In this document: positions 10,110-19,868 of the stretch, piece after piece
How the letters are laid out: the number at the start of each line of letters is the position of its first letter
How positions within the stretch are numbered: position 1 is the first letter of the stretch
Assembly: GCF_023094245.1 (NCBI RefSeq)
Contig: NZ_JALMEW010000004.1
Coordinates: 186,001-250,000, forward strand
Origin: Halomonas getboli
GTDB taxonomy: Bacteria; Pseudomonadota; Gammaproteobacteria; Pseudomonadales; Halomonadaceae
DNA length: 64,000 nt
Direction of reading: 5' to 3'
Notes under the pieces: model-generated
Database searches by the model: none
Told to the model about the DNA's origin: nothing
What the model saw: only the letters and a program-made list of their open reading frames with translations
Position numbers and translations under genes: made by a program

Positions 10110-11801
10110 TCACGCGTCCGCCTGGGGCTCGGCCGCCCATACCGCCTCGATCAGGCCGCGGGTGGAGTCGTCCATGCCCTCGAGGCCGGCCTCGTGCTGG
10201 AGGATGCGCTGGGTCTCGCCGGCCATGGTCTTGCCCAGCTCCACGCCCCACTGGTCGAAGGGATTGATGTCCCAGATCGTCGCCTGCACGAACACCTTGT
10301 GCTCGTAGAGCGCCACCAGCGCGCCCAGGGTCTGAGGCGTGAGGCGGTCGAGCAGCAGGGTGCTGGAGGGCTGGTTGCCGCGATAGCGACGGTGGCCCGG
10401 GCGCGGGCCGTCCTCGTCGTCGGCCACGGCGGCGTCGCCGAGCATCAGCGCCCGAGACTGGGCGAAGCAGTTGGCGAGCGTCAGCCGATGCTGACCCATC
10501 AGGTGATCGCGGGTAGCCGGGTCCGGCACGTCATCGTAGCGCACCTTGGGCGCGATGAAGTCGCACTCCACGGCCTGAGTGCCCTGGTGCAGCAGCTGAT
10601 AGAAGGCGTGCTGAGCGTTGGGCCCGAGCTGGCCCCACAGCACCGGGCAGGTGGAGTAGTTCACGCTCTCGCCGTCGTGGGTCACCGACTTGCCGTTGGA
10701 CTCCATCTCCAGCTGTTCGAGGTAGGCGGCGAAATACTCGAGGCGGCCATCGTAGGGCAGGATGGAGTGGGCGCGGATGTCGAGGAAGTTGACGTTCCAG
10801 ATGCCGGCCAGCGCCAGCAGCACCGGCAGGTTGTCGGCAAGCTCCGCCTCGCGGAAGTGACGATCCATCTCGTGGGCGCCGGCCAGCAGGCCGCGGAAGT
10901 GCTCCATGCCCACCACCAGGGCGATGGGCAGGCCGATGGCGCCCCACAGCGAGTAGCGACCGCCGACCCACTCCCAGAACTCCAGCTGGTGATCGTCGGC
11001 GATGCCCCACTCGCTCATCTTCTCGGGGCTGGCCGAGACGCCGATGAAGTGCTGGCGCATCAGCAGCGCCTCGTCGACGCCCTCCTGGCGGGCGCCGCCC
11101 AGCAGCCGCGCCTTGAGCCAGTCCCGCGCGGTGCGCGCGTTGGACAGGGTGTCGATGGTGGTGAAGGACTTCGACGACAGCACGAACAGCGTGGTCTCGG
11201 GATTCAGCCGCGCCAGGTAGTCGGCCAGCTGGGAGCCGTCCATGGTCGAAGCGAAGTGCACGTCGATGCGCTGCTCGACGTCGGGGCGATAGTCGGCCAG
11301 GGCATGGGTGACCATCAGCGGGCCCAGATCGGAGCCGCCGACGCCGAGGTTGACCACGTCGCGGATCGGCTTTCCGGTGGCGCCGCGCCACTGGCCGGCG
11401 TGGAAGCGCTCGACCATGGCCTCCATGCGATCCAGAGTGGCATGGACCGAGGCCACCAGGTCCTGACCCTCGACCTCGAGGCGGGCATCGGCGGGCAGGC
11501 GCAGGGCGGTGTGCAGCGCCGGACGATCCTCGCTGCGGTTGACGCGCTCGCCGGCCAGCAGGCCGCGGATCGCCTCGGGCACGTCGGCCTCGCGGGCCAG
11601 GTCGAGCAGCAGCTCGAGGGTCTGGTCGGTCCAGCGCTGCTTGGAGAGGTCGAGGGTCAGCCCCGCGGCGCTGCGGCCGAAGGTGGCGTAGCGGCTCGGC
11701 TGCTCGACGAAGAGGTCGCGCAGGTGCCGGCGCCCCATGCCCGCGGCATGCTCGGCGAGGGCGCACCAGGCCCTCCGCTGATCGATGGGGGTATGGCTCA
11801 T
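10110..11801 (-). CDS. pgi: Glucose-6-phosphate isomerase
   Basis: Interconverts glucose 6-phosphate and fructose 6-phosphate in glycolysis and gluconeogenesis. With the start set at MSHTPIDQRR it has 563 residues (E. coli Pgi has 549). An AGGAG ribosome binding site 7 bases ahead supports this ATG over upstream in-frame codons. Signature stretches are NLGVGGSDLGP near 145, VLSSKSFTT near 205 (the Pgi signature 1 region), and FDQWGVELGK near 505. It is divergent from cmoA, with about 50-80 bases shared for promoters. Confidence 0.97.
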   Translation of the reverse strand: MSHTPIDQRRAWCALAEHAAGMGRRHLRDLFVEQPSRYATFGRSAAGLTLDLSKQRWTDQTLELLLDLAREADVPEAIRGLLAGERVNRSEDRPALHTALRLPADARLEVEGQDLVASVHATLDRMEAMVERFHAGQWRGATGKPIRDVVNLGVGGSDLGPLMVTHALADYRPDVEQRIDVHFASTMDGSQLADYLARLNPETTLFVLSSKSFTTIDTLSNARTARDWLKARLLGGARQEGVDEALLMRQHFIGVSASPEKMSEWGIADDHQLEFWEWVGGRYSLWGAIGLPIALVVGMEHFRGLLAGAHEMDRHFREAELADNLPVLLALAGIWNVNFLDIRAHSILPYDGRLEYFAAYLEQLEMESNGKSVTHDGESVNYSTCPVLWGQLGPNAQHAFYQLLHQGTQAVECDFIAPKVRYDDVPDPATRDHLMGQHRLTLANCFAQSRALMLGDAAVADDEDGPRPGHRRYRGNQPSSTLLLDRLTPQTLGALVALYEHKVFVQATIWDINPFDQWGVELGKTMAGETQRILQHEAGLEGMDDSTRGLIEAVWAAEPQADA

Positions 11802-11850
11802 GGAATTTCTCCTGGACATCCTGTCGTGCAGCCGACAACAGGGGAGTAGA

Positions 11851-12627
11851 ATGTCGGGCTTCCAGCCCATGAATCCCTGCGATATGAGTGACGCATCTTA
11901 CCGTGACGCCATCTTTTCCACACCCCTGGACCGGGTGGCGCGCTTTTCGTTCGACGAGCGGGTGGTCTCCTGCTTCCCCGACATGATCCGGCGTTCGGTG
12001 CCGGGCTATGGCCAGATCCTGGCCATGCTCGGCCCGCTGGCCCGGCGCCACCTGCGCCACGGCGGCCACGTCTATGACCTGGGCTGCTCGCTGGGCGCCT
12101 CCGGGCTCGCCCTGGCCGGCCAGCTGCCGCCGGCGGCGTTCCGCTATACCGGGGTCGACCTGTCTCCGGCCATGGTCGAGCGCGCCCGTGAGACGCTGAC
12201 CAGCGAGAGCCCGGACCACGACCTGACGGTGATCGAGGGCGATATCCGCGCCCTCGACTACGAGCCGTCGGGGATGATCCTGCTCAACTTCACCCTGCAG
12301 TTCCTGGCCCCGCAGGATCGCGACGCCGTGATCGCCCGACTCTATGAGGCCCTGGAGCCCGGCGGCGTGCTGGTGCTCTCGGAGAAGATCAAGGCCGCCG
12401 ACGAGCAGGAGAACGCCTGGCTGGTGGAGCGCTACCACGACTTCAAGCGCGCCAACGGCTACAGCGACCTGGAGATCAGCCAGAAGCGCACCGCGCTCGA
12501 GAACGTGCTGGTGCCGGACACCCTGGACGCGCACCGGGAGCGGCTGGCCCGCGCTGGCTTCTCGCGCTCGCTGGTGTGGTTCCAGTACCTGAACTTCGCC
12601 TCGCTGATTGCCTTCAAGGAAGACTGA
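11851..12627 (+). CDS. cmoA: Carboxy-S-adenosyl-L-methionine synthase
   Basis: Makes carboxy-SAM from SAM and prephenate; CmoB uses it to build 5-carboxymethoxyuridine at tRNA wobble U34. The core matches E. coli CmoA closely: [29 protein letters not shown] (SAM site), LNFTLQFL and [16 protein letters not shown]. The start at 11851 gives 258 residues and has AGGGGAG 5 bases upstream. The ATG at 11884 (MSDASYRD) aligns better with the E. coli N-terminus but has a poor ribosome binding site, so the start is uncertain. It is followed at once by cmoB. Confidence 0.95.
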   Translation: MSGFQPMNPCDMSDASYRDAIFSTPLDRVARFSFDERVVSCFPDMIRRSVPGYGQILAMLGPLARRHLRHGGHVYDLGCSLGASGLALAGQLPPAAFRYTGVDLSPAMVERARETLTSESPDHDLTVIEGDIRALDYEPSGMILLNFTLQFLAPQDRDAVIARLYEALEPGGVLVLSEKIKAADEQENAWLVERYHDFKRANGYSDLEISQKRTALENVLVPDTLDAHRERLARAGFSRSLVWFQYLNFASLIAFKED

Positions 12628-12628
12628 C

Positions 12629-13621
12629 GTGCCGATTCCCGACGCCCATCGCCCGCTCTATCGGGCCTTCCTCGACCAGGGGCTCGACGCCTGGCTGGCC
12701 CGGCTGCCCGAGCAGCTGGCCCGCGGCCTCGACCGCTCGCGCTTCGGCGACCTGCCGGCCTGGGAGAAGGCGGTGGCCAAGCTGCCGCCACTGCCGGAGC
12801 ACCGCGAGGTGCGCCTCGATGCCGACCACGTCACCGTGGACGCCGACCTCGACGCCTCGCGCCGCCGCCAGAGCGAGAGCCTGCTGCGCGTGCTGGCGCC
12901 GTGGCGCAAGGGTCCCTACCGGCTCGGCGGCGTGACCATCGACACCGAATGGCGCTCCGACTGGAAATGGCAGCGGGTGGCGCCGCACTTGGCGCCGCTG
13001 GCCGGCCGGCGGGTGCTCGACGTGGGCGGCGGCAACGGCTACCACGCCTGGCGCATGGCCGGCGACGGCGCCAGCTTCGTGCTGGTGATCGACCCCTCGC
13101 CGCGCTTCTACTGGCAGTTCCAGGCGGTGCGCCACTTCGTCGGCAATGCCGACCACGGCGCGGTGCACTTCCTGCCGGTGGGCATCGAGGACGTGCCGGA
13201 GGCGCTGGCCTTCTTCGACACCGTGTTCTCGATGGGCGTGCTCTACCACCGCCCCTCGCCGCTGGAGCACCTGGCCCAGCTCAGGGCTGCCCTGCGCCCG
13301 GGCGGCGAGCTGGTGCTGGAGACGCTGGTAGTCGAGGGCGACGCCACCACGGTGCTGCTGCCGGGCGAGCGCTACGCCGCCATGCCCAACGTCTACTTCC
13401 TGCCCTCCGCCGCCGCGCTGTGCGGCTGGCTCGAGCGCGCCGGCTTCGACAACGTCCGGGTGGTCGACGAGGCCGACACCTCGCTCGACGAGCAGCGCGC
13501 CACCGAGTGGATGACCTTCCAGTCGCTGGCCGACTTCCTCGACCCCGACGATCCGACCAGGACCCGCGAAGGCCATCCGGCGCCGCGCCGCGCGGTGCTG
13601 GTCGCCAACCGGCCACGCTGA
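12629..13621 (+). CDS. cmoB: tRNA U34 carboxymethyltransferase
   Basis: Transfers the carboxymethyl group of carboxy-SAM to 5-hydroxyuridine 34 in tRNA. The 330 residues match the E. coli size of 323. The Rossmann SAM-binding motif is [15 protein letters not shown] near residue 130, and [20 protein letters not shown] near 195 is characteristic of CmoB. The GTG start lies one base after the cmoA stop and has AAGGAAG 5 bases upstream; an in-frame TTG inside cmoA lacks such a site. Translational coupling with cmoA is likely. Confidence 0.95.
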   Translation: MPIPDAHRPLYRAFLDQGLDAWLARLPEQLARGLDRSRFGDLPAWEKAVAKLPPLPEHREVRLDADHVTVDADLDASRRRQSESLLRVLAPWRKGPYRLGGVTIDTEWRSDWKWQRVAPHLAPLAGRRVLDVGGGNGYHAWRMAGDGASFVLVIDPSPRFYWQFQAVRHFVGNADHGAVHFLPVGIEDVPEALAFFDTVFSMGVLYHRPSPLEHLAQLRAALRPGGELVLETLVVEGDATTVLLPGERYAAMPNVYFLPSAAALCGWLERAGFDNVRVVDEADTSLDEQRATEWMTFQSLADFLDPDDPTRTREGHPAPRRAVLVANRPR

Positions 13622-13676
13622 TACCGCTTTCAGCTGCCGCCACCGGCTTGTACAGCGCCTGCATACCCTAAAAACA

Positions 13677-13710
13677 ACGAGGCCCCGCCGCTTTCGCGAC
13701 GGGGCCTCGT
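13677..13710 (-). terminator. cysN terminator
   Basis: An 11-bp perfect outer stem, ACGAGGCCCCG/CGGGGCCTCGT (13677-13687 and 13700-13710), with a smaller inner stem. On the minus strand it is followed by TTGTTTTT, a good intrinsic terminator for cysDN. It lies between the convergent ends of cmoB and cysN. Confidence 0.85.
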
Positions 13711-13735
13711 ATCGTCCGCAAGGCGGATCGGGGCA

Positions 13736-15163
13736 TCAGCGGCCGAGCAGCTGGCTGATGTCCTTGGCCTCCCAGTGCGGGAAGTACTTGCGCACCAGGG
13801 CGTTGAGCTCGACCTCGAAGCCGGCCCAGTCGACGTCGCCCGCGGCCCCGCTGCCGGCCTCGGCGGCGCCGCGGATCATTCCCGCGCCCACGGTCACGTT
13901 GGACAGCCGGTCGATGACGATGAAGCTGCCCGTGCCCGGGCTGCGGTCGTAGCTGTCGATCGGCACTTCGCCGGTCAGCGCCACGCGGCAGCGGGCGATG
14001 GCGTTGAGCTCCAGGCGCTCGGCCTGATGCTGCTCCAGGGTGTTGACGTCCACCTGGTAGTGGATGGTGTCGACACTGCCCGCCACCGAACGGCCGGCGA
14101 GGCGGATGTCGACCTGACGACCCGGCTCCAGGGCCTGCTCGCTCATCCACACGATGTCGGCGTCGAAGGCCGCGGCCTCGGTCACCTCGGCATCGGCGGC
14201 CACGATCCAGTCGCCGCGGGAGATGTCGATCTCGTCGGCGAGGGTCACGGTGATCGCCTGCCCCGGCCAGGCGTCGTCCAGGTCGCCGTCGAAGGTGACG
14301 ATGCGCTCGACCTTGGAGGTCTTGCCGGACGGCAGCACCTTGACCGCCTGGCCGGGGCGCAGCACGCCCGCTTCCAGGGTGCCGGCGTAGCCGCGGAAGT
14401 CCAGGTTCGGGCGGTTCACGTACTGCACCGGCAGGCGCAGGTCGGTGAGGTTGTGATCGGCGCGGACCTCGACGCTCTCGAGCAGCTCGAGCAGCGCCGG
14501 ACCGTCGTACCACGACATGGCCTCGCTCGGGTTGACGACGTTGTCGCCCTTGAGCGCGGACAGCGGTACGAAGCGGATGTCGTCGGCGCCCAGCTGCTCG
14601 GCGAAGGCGCGGTACTCGGCGACGATCTCGTCGAAGCGCGCCTGGCTGTAGTCGACCAGGTCCATCTTGTTGACCGCGATCACCAGGTGGCGAATGCCCA
14701 CCAGGTCGGCGATGAAGCTGTGGCGCTTGGTCTGGGTCTGCACGCCGTAGCGGGCGTCGATCAGGATCACCGCCAGACCGGCAGTGGACGCCCCGGTGGC
14801 CATGTTGCGGGTGTACTGCTCGTGCCCCGGGGTGTCGGCGATGATGAACTTGCGCTTGTCGGTGGAGAAGAAGCGATAGGCCACGTCGATGGTGATGCCC
14901 TGCTCCCGCTCGGACTGCAGACCATCGACCAGCAGCGCCAGATCCACCTCCTCGCCGGTGGTGCCGCTCTTCTTCGACGCCTGGGTGATGGCCGCCAGCT
15001 GGTCGTCGAAGATCATCTTGGAGTCGTGCAGCAGCCGGCCGATCAGGGTCGACTTGCCGTCATCGACGCTGCCGCAGGTGATGAAGCGCAGCAGGTCCTT
15101 GTTCTCGTGCTCGTGCAGGTACTGCTCGATGTTGTCGGCGATGAGATCGGATTGATGTGACAT
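13736..15163 (-). CDS. cysN: Sulfate adenylyltransferase subunit 1 (GTPase)
   Basis: The regulatory GTPase subunit of ATP sulfurylase, which drives activation of sulfate to APS. At 475 residues it equals E. coli CysN and has no fused APS kinase (CysC) domain. GTPase motifs are GSVDDGKST at 31-39 (G1), DTPGHEQY near 110 (G3) and NKMDLVD near 165 (G4), followed by two beta-barrel domains. The ATG directly follows the cysD stop codon with no spacing, so the two subunits are coupled. Confidence 0.97.
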   Translation of the reverse strand: MSHQSDLIADNIEQYLHEHENKDLLRFITCGSVDDGKSTLIGRLLHDSKMIFDDQLAAITQASKKSGTTGEEVDLALLVDGLQSEREQGITIDVAYRFFSTDKRKFIIADTPGHEQYTRNMATGASTAGLAVILIDARYGVQTQTKRHSFIADLVGIRHLVIAVNKMDLVDYSQARFDEIVAEYRAFAEQLGADDIRFVPLSALKGDNVVNPSEAMSWYDGPALLELLESVEVRADHNLTDLRLPVQYVNRPNLDFRGYAGTLEAGVLRPGQAVKVLPSGKTSKVERIVTFDGDLDDAWPGQAITVTLADEIDISRGDWIVAADAEVTEAAAFDADIVWMSEQALEPGRQVDIRLAGRSVAGSVDTIHYQVDVNTLEQHQAERLELNAIARCRVALTGEVPIDSYDRSPGTGSFIVIDRLSNVTVGAGMIRGAAEAGSGAAGDVDWAGFEVELNALVRKYFPHWEAKDISQLLGR

Positions 15164-16141
15164 TTAGAAGTACCCCTCGCGCTTCTTCTTCTCCATCGAG
15201 CCGGCCTGGTCGTGGTCGATGGCGCGGCCGCTGCGCTCGCTGGTGCGGGTCAGCAGCATCTCCTGGATGATCTCGGGCAGCGTGGTGGCGGTGGATTCCA
15301 CCGCGCCGGTCAGCGGGTAGCAGCCGAGCGTGCGGAAACGCACCCACTTCTCTTCCGGCACCTCGCCCTCCTCGAGCGGCAGACGGTCGTCGTCGACCAT
15401 GATCTGCATGCCGTCGCGCTCGACCACCGGACGCGGCGCGGAGAAGTACAGCGGCACGATCGGGATCGACTCGAGGTAGATGTACTGCCAGATGTCCAGC
15501 TCGGTCCAGTTGGAGAGCGGGAAGGCGCGGATCGACTCGCCTTTGTTGACGCGGGCGTTGTAGAGGTTCCACAGCTCGGGACGCTGGTTCTTCGGGTCCC
15601 AGCGGTGGTGCTTGTCGCGGAAGGAGAACACGCGCTCCTTGGCGCGGCTGGCCTCCTCGTCGCGGCGCGCGCCGCCGAAGGCGGCATCGAAGCCGTACTT
15701 GTCCAGTGCCTGCTTGAGCGACTGGGTCTTCATCACGTCGGTGTAGCCGCTGGAGCCGTGATCGAAGGGGTTGATGCCGGCGGCACGCCCCTCTTCGTTG
15801 ATGTGCTCGATCAGCTCCATGCCGGATTCCGCGGCCATGCGGTCGCGGAACTCGATCATCTCGCGGAACTTCCAGGTGGTGTTGACGTGCATCAGCGGGA
15901 ACGGCGGCGGCCCGGGATAGAAGGCCTTGCGCGCCAGGTGCAGCATCACCGAGGAGTCCTTGCCGATGGAGTACAGCATCACCGGGTTGGCGAACTCGGC
16001 CGCCACCTCGCGGATGATGTGAATGGACTCGGCTTCCAGCTGCTGCAGGTGCGTCAGCCGCCGCGGCGTCAGGCCGGCAGCGGCACTGCTGCCCTCGGCC
16101 GTGACGGCACTATCGCGTGTCGGTGCATGAAGACTGTTCAT
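15164..16141 (-). CDS. cysD: Sulfate adenylyltransferase subunit 2
   Basis: The catalytic subunit of ATP sulfurylase, forming APS from ATP and sulfate together with CysN. The PP-loop nucleotide-binding motif is [10 protein letters not shown] at about residues 57-66. [15 protein letters not shown], the PAPS-reductase-like core, follows near 165, with [15 protein letters not shown] near 215. Starting at [10 protein letters not shown] gives 325 residues, slightly longer than E. coli (302) because of a variable N-terminus. Upstream in-frame ATG and GTG codons exist, but the extension has no family support. Confidence 0.96.
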   Translation of the reverse strand: MNSLHAPTRDSAVTAEGSSAAAGLTPRRLTHLQQLEAESIHIIREVAAEFANPVMLYSIGKDSSVMLHLARKAFYPGPPPFPLMHVNTTWKFREMIEFRDRMAAESGMELIEHINEEGRAAGINPFDHGSSGYTDVMKTQSLKQALDKYGFDAAFGGARRDEEASRAKERVFSFRDKHHRWDPKNQRPELWNLYNARVNKGESIRAFPLSNWTELDIWQYIYLESIPIVPLYFSAPRPVVERDGMQIMVDDDRLPLEEGEVPEEKWVRFRTLGCYPLTGAVESTATTLPEIIQEMLLTRTSERSGRAIDHDQAGSMEKKKREGYF

Positions 16142-16263
16142 GGCCCGGCTACCTCGCATGACGTGGGCGGAAAAAGGATCATGCGCCGGAGAGTACCGCC
16201 TAACCAATAATAACGTAAAAGAATTAATATCTATCTTTTTATACGAAATGGAGCTACCTGTCC
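16142..16263 (-). promoter_or_regulatory. AT-rich promoter region of cysDN
   Basis: About 60 bases (16195-16255) are strikingly A+T-rich against the GC-rich background, with TATAAAAAG- and ATTAATTC-like stretches on the minus strand. This marks the likely cysDN promoter. Sulfate-assimilation operons in this class are usually activated by CysB at such sites, but I cannot define a CysB site or exact -35/-10 boxes. Confidence 0.4.
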
Positions 16264-16998
16264 TCAGATCTCGACGCGCTCCACCCAGGTAGCGAAACCT
16301 TCCCGAGTCAGATCGATGATCCTGAAGCCAGGCCGCGAGGCCTCGTCCACGGCGAAGTCCGCGGCACCGGGCAGAAACTGGTCGCTGGTCGAGGGGCTGC
16401 CGTAGACGGGCACGCCGCCGGCGGCCTCGGGGCCACGTCCGGCGAAGGCCTGATGGATATGCCCGCAGATCACCGCCTCGACGAGCGCATGGCCGGCCAC
16501 GACCTCCCAGAAGGCCGCGGCGTCGGTCAGGCCGAGCGCGTCCATCCAGGCGGAGCCCACCGCCACCGGTGGATGGTGCATGGCCACGAGCGTCGGCCGG
16601 TCGTCCTCGGCGAGGCGGGAGGCGAAGGCCGCCAGCCGCGCCTCGCCGAGCTCGCCGGCCTCCTGACCGATGCGCTGGGTATCGAGCAGCAGCAGGCGGC
16701 GCTCGCCCAAGTCCACGGTCTCATGAAAGGGACGGCAGTCGGCCATCAGCCCGGACTCGTCGTGATTGCCGGGCAGCCAGAACCAGGGACAGTCGAGCGG
16801 CGCCAGCAGCCGCTCGGCCTGAGCATAGGAAGCGGCGGTGCGGTCCTCGCTGATGTCGCCGGTCAGCAGCACCATGTCGGGGCGCTGGCGGACGGCGGCG
16901 GCCACCACGCGTTCGAGCTGGCGATGCGGCAGGCCGGTGCGCGAACGAGCCTCGGGGTCGGCGTGCAGGTGGCAGTCGGTGAGCTGGATCAGTCGCAT
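16264..16998 (-). CDS. cpdA: 3',5'-cyclic AMP phosphodiesterase (CpdA-like)
   Basis: A 244-residue calcineurin-like metallophosphoesterase that should hydrolyse cAMP to AMP. The metal-binding motifs are all present: DCH at residues 8-10, GDIS at 47-50, GNHD at 77-80, HH at 141-142 and GHIH at 179-182. The order nudF, yqiB, cpdA is the E. coli arrangement, which supports CpdA over other members of the fold. It starts 67 bases downstream of yqiB, with a distant AAGGA. Confidence 0.88.
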   Translation of the reverse strand: MRLIQLTDCHLHADPEARSRTGLPHRQLERVVAAAVRQRPDMVLLTGDISEDRTAASYAQAERLLAPLDCPWFWLPGNHDESGLMADCRPFHETVDLGERRLLLLDTQRIGQEAGELGEARLAAFASRLAEDDRPTLVAMHHPPVAVGSAWMDALGLTDAAAFWEVVAGHALVEAVICGHIHQAFAGRGPEAAGGVPVYGSPSTSDQFLPGAADFAVDEASRPGFRIIDLTREGFATWVERVEI

Positions 16999-17065
16999 CG
17001 GGCCGGGGCGTCCTTGATGACGGCCCTCTGGCGGGGCCTGGGTGTTTCCGGGGTCGTTCGGCGCG

Positions 17066-17512
17066 TCACGGCAGCTCGGGCAGATCCATGGAATGGCCGT
17101 GGGCCAGGCCGTGGTCGAGCCACTCGCCGAGGAAGCGGTTGAGCTGCAGCTTCTCGTCGGGCTGGTGCATGCGCGCGTTGGGATAGCGATAGCGGCCGTC
17201 GAAGTGGCGCTGGCGCTGGAAGTCGTTGACCTCGGCCATGCGCACGTCGTGGTAGAGATGCACGCGCATGCGCGGCGCCTCGAGCACGCCGTCGAGCACG
17301 CCGCGCTGGGAGACCCGCACGATGCTGGTGTAGGGCGCTCGCTCCAGGAGCTCCAGGCACAGCGCGCCGACGCGACGCCCATGGCTGACCAGCTCCACCT
17401 CACGCGTCTCGCCGACCTCCATGTCGCCCAGCAGGCGGGTGAGCCGCACGTAGTTGGCGGTGCACTCGCCCTGCAGGGTCTTCAGGTCAGTCACATAGGC
17501 GTTTCTCGACAC
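17066..17512 (-). CDS. yqiB: YqiB family protein (DUF1249)
   Basis: A 148-residue protein of the DUF1249 family, biochemical role unknown. It carries the family-typical MRVHLYHDVRMAEV and a YPN-x-MHQPDEK stretch near its end. The start is a GTG with a strong AGGAGG five bases ahead, one base after the nudF stop. Its place between nudF and cpdA is conserved in E. coli. Confidence 0.88.
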   Translation of the reverse strand: MSRNAYVTDLKTLQGECTANYVRLTRLLGDMEVGETREVELVSHGRRVGALCLELLERAPYTSIVRVSQRGVLDGVLEAPRMRVHLYHDVRMAEVNDFQRQRHFDGRYRYPNARMHQPDEKLQLNRFLGEWLDHGLAHGHSMDLPELP

Positions 17513-17513
17513 G

Positions 17514-18161
17514 CTACCTCCTCGCTCGCAATGAGGCCCGCTCCGCCGCCAGCCAGTGGAAGGCGATCAGGCACATGGCATTGTCGAGTCTTCCAGCCCG
17601 CATGAGTTCCCAGGCCCGGGCGAAGGAGAGCACGTGCACGCGGATGTCCTCGTGCTCCTCGTCGAGGCCGTGAATGCCGCCCAGGCCCTGGCTGTCGATG
17701 AGCCCGCAGAACAGCGTGACCCGCTCGTCGCAGGCCCCCGGGCTCGGGTAGTAGGTATGCAGCTCGATCAGCTCACCTACCGGGCAGCCAGCCTCTTCCT
17801 CGGCCTCGCGGCGGGCGACGTCGGCGCGGCTTTCGCCGCGCTCGACCAGCCCCGCCACGACTTCCAGCTTCCAGGGCGAGGCCGGATCATCCAGGGCGCC
17901 GGCGCGAAACTGCTCCACCAGCGCCACGGCGTCCCGTTCCACATCGTAGAGCAGCACGCCCACGGCGTCATGCCGGCGATGCACCTCGCGCACCACCGGC
18001 GCGCTCCAGCCGCCCTCGAACAGGCGGTGTCGCAGGTGCAGCTCCTCGAGGCGGAAGAAGCCCTGGTGCAGGCAGCGCCGCTCGATCATCTCCACGTCGC
18101 CGGCATCGAAGGGCGCGGCATCGAGCGCATCGGCGGCGTGCTGTGGATCGTGTTCCGACAT
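17514..18161 (-). CDS. nudF: ADP-ribose pyrophosphatase
   Basis: A Nudix hydrolase that splits ADP-ribose (and related ADP-sugars) into AMP and ribose 5-phosphate. The Nudix box GLVERGESRADVARREAEEE is at about residues 104-123, preceded by the WKLEVVAG strand typical of ADPRases. Starting at MSEHDPQH, with GGAGAG five bases upstream, gives 215 residues (E. coli NudF has 209). It heads the nudF-yqiB-cpdA operon, with one base separating it from yqiB. Confidence 0.93.
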   Translation of the reverse strand: MSEHDPQHAADALDAAPFDAGDVEMIERRCLHQGFFRLEELHLRHRLFEGGWSAPVVREVHRRHDAVGVLLYDVERDAVALVEQFRAGALDDPASPWKLEVVAGLVERGESRADVARREAEEEAGCPVGELIELHTYYPSPGACDERVTLFCGLIDSQGLGGIHGLDEEHEDIRVHVLSFARAWELMRAGRLDNAMCLIAFHWLAAERASLRARR

Positions 18162-18259
18162 GAACTCTCCGGTGATCGCGAAAGCGCCCATTATCCCGGT
18201 GCGACAGAAGCCTGCCAACCTCGCCGCCCGCCTCGCCCTTCATGCCGATAGGCGCCCGC

Positions 18260-18907
18260 CTACTCTTCGAGTCGAGCGACCATGGCCCTGGCCTCGTCGC
18301 GCAGCGCCGCGTCGGAGGCCTCACGCCCTTCGCGAGGCACCCCGTTGAGCGCCCGCCGGGCATGCGCCAGCGCCTCGGCGTCCCTGCCCTCGTCCTCGAG
18401 GAAGGCCGCGTAATAGACATTGACGTCGATGCCTTCGGGGCGGATTTCCTCGGCGCGGCGGAACATCCGCTCGGCGGTCTCCTCGTCGCCGAAAGCCACC
18501 GGCCAACCCGGGGCGCGATCATAGAGCGCCCCCAGGGTCACGTAGGCCGAGCCCTGGAGCCCACGCGGGTCCTGCTCGAGGGCCGATTCCAGCACCCGGC
18601 GCGCCTCCTTGGCCGCCCCCAGGGCGTCGAGGCCACCGCTTTCCCGGGCCAGGGACGCCAGGATGATGCCGTGCCAGACGCTCGCCTCCGCCCCCTCGGG
18701 ATGCGACTCGGTCAGCGCCTTCGCCTCCGCGGCGAGGGACTCGAGGGCGGCAACGCGACGCGCCTCCGGCATGGCGGTGGTGGTGTGCTCCCAGCGGCTG
18801 CGAAGCGAGAAGAGCTCGTCCTGCGGGGCCTGAGACTGAGCCTGGAGCAGCGGGGCGAACACGAGCCCCATCCCGAGAACGAGGGTCGGCAGGCGACGTG
18901 ACGACAT
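18260..18907 (-). CDS. Exported TPR-like protein of unknown function
   Basis: A 215-residue protein with a Sec-type signal peptide (MSSRRLPTLVLGMGLVFAP, cut near LLQAQS). The remainder is helical and contains TPR-like pairs. One is around residues 140-180, where GDEETAERMFRRAEEIRPEG is followed by VNVYYAAFLEDEGRDAEALA. It was not matched to a named family with confidence. TPR modules usually bind partner proteins, so a periplasmic scaffold role is plausible. A GAGGAAAG ribosome binding site supports the ATG. It lies upstream of nudF on the same strand with a gap of about 100 bases, and is divergent from greB. Confidence 0.7.
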   Translation of the reverse strand: MSSRRLPTLVLGMGLVFAPLLQAQSQAPQDELFSLRSRWEHTTTAMPEARRVAALESLAAEAKALTESHPEGAEASVWHGIILASLARESGGLDALGAAKEARRVLESALEQDPRGLQGSAYVTLGALYDRAPGWPVAFGDEETAERMFRRAEEIRPEGIDVNVYYAAFLEDEGRDAEALAHARRALNGVPREGREASDAALRDEARAMVARLEE

Positions 18908-19056
18908 GGCGCTTTCCTCATGCGTTGTGATTGTGGTTGTCCGGATGACGCCTTGAAAATGTAACGAACGTTTGAATCAATCGCCAATCTGGCCTCGACT
19001 GTTCCCTCGCCTCACAATGGAGGCCTTCGCTTCGCATCCACAGGAGGGCGCCGCCG

Positions 19057-19590
19057 ATGAAAGGCCGCAACATGACCCGCTGGCGCGATCCCGCCAAGGA
19101 CCCGCGCCAGGAACCCAAGAGCAACCTGATCACCGCCGAGGGCGCCGAGCGCCTGCGCGGCATCCTCGACCACCTGTCGCGGGTCAAGCGTCCCGCCCTC
19201 TCGACCAAGGTCGGCGAGGCCGCCGCGCTGGGCGATCGCAGCGAGAACGCCGACTACACCTACAACAAGAAGGAGCTCAACCGGGTGATCGCCCGGATCC
19301 GCTACCTGACCAAGCGCCTCGACGAGCTGCAGGTGGTGGACCGGCTGCCCGAGGACACCGAGCGGGTGTTCTTCGGCGCCTTCGTGACGCTGGAGGACGA
19401 GGACGGCGAGGAGATGCGCCTGCGCATCGTCGGCCACGACGAGACCGACACCGGCAAGCACTGGATCAGCGTCGACGCGCCGCTGGCCAAGGCGCTGCTC
19501 GGCCGCTCGCTGGACGACGAGGTCACGGTGGCCGCGCCCGGCGGCGAGAGCACCTATCTCATCACCGAGATCGACTACCGTCGGCCCTGA
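19057..19590 (+). CDS. greB: Transcription elongation factor GreB
   Basis: Binds the RNA polymerase secondary channel and stimulates cleavage of backtracked transcripts. The N-terminal coiled-coil hairpin carries the conserved acidic tip, ALGDRSENADYTYNKKEL near residue 57. The C-terminal FKBP-like domain ends in STYLITEIDY. The length, 177 residues, and the extended N-terminus (RWRDPAKDP) favour GreB over GreA. An AGGAGGG site lies 7 bases before the ATG at 19057; an in-frame ATG at 19072 is less well placed. Confidence 0.93.
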   Translation: MKGRNMTRWRDPAKDPRQEPKSNLITAEGAERLRGILDHLSRVKRPALSTKVGEAAALGDRSENADYTYNKKELNRVIARIRYLTKRLDELQVVDRLPEDTERVFFGAFVTLEDEDGEEMRLRIVGHDETDTGKHWISVDAPLAKALLGRSLDDEVTVAAPGGESTYLITEIDYRRP

Positions 19591-19868
19591 ACGGCCCGCT
19601 CTTTCCCGCTCGCCATACGCGCGATGGCGACAGCCATAAAGCCTTCCATATCAATCGCTTGAACGGAACATGAATGGCACGCCGTCGCCAGGGACCAACG
19701 ATTGCGGTCACGTCGCGACCATGAAGGCTCGCCACGATCCGACGCACCTTGAGTCAAGTGTCTGTTCTTGCACGAAGTATCATGGCACTGGCATGGCGCT
19801 GGCTTGGGAGGAAGCAGACGAGCCCATCGGCTCGTGACACGCCAAGCACGCACTCCAGGAGGAATCCC
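19591..19868. other. Non-coding gap between greB and the EF-hand gene
   Basis: 278 bases without a supported gene. A 56-codon open frame (19671-19841) has no good ribosome binding site or recognisable product. The promoter of the EF-hand gene is presumably here, but no clear sigma-70 boxes were identified. Confidence 0.5.

Noticed and set aside
19783..19797. A sigma-54-like TGGCACTGGCATGGC (GG-N10-GC)
   Set aside because: The -12 element reads TGGC instead of TTGC, no activator site is seen, and such matches occur by chance in GC-rich DNA.
19671..19841. A 56-codon open frame before the EF-hand gene
   Set aside because: No good ribosome binding site, no recognisable features, and unlikely composition with scattered cysteines.
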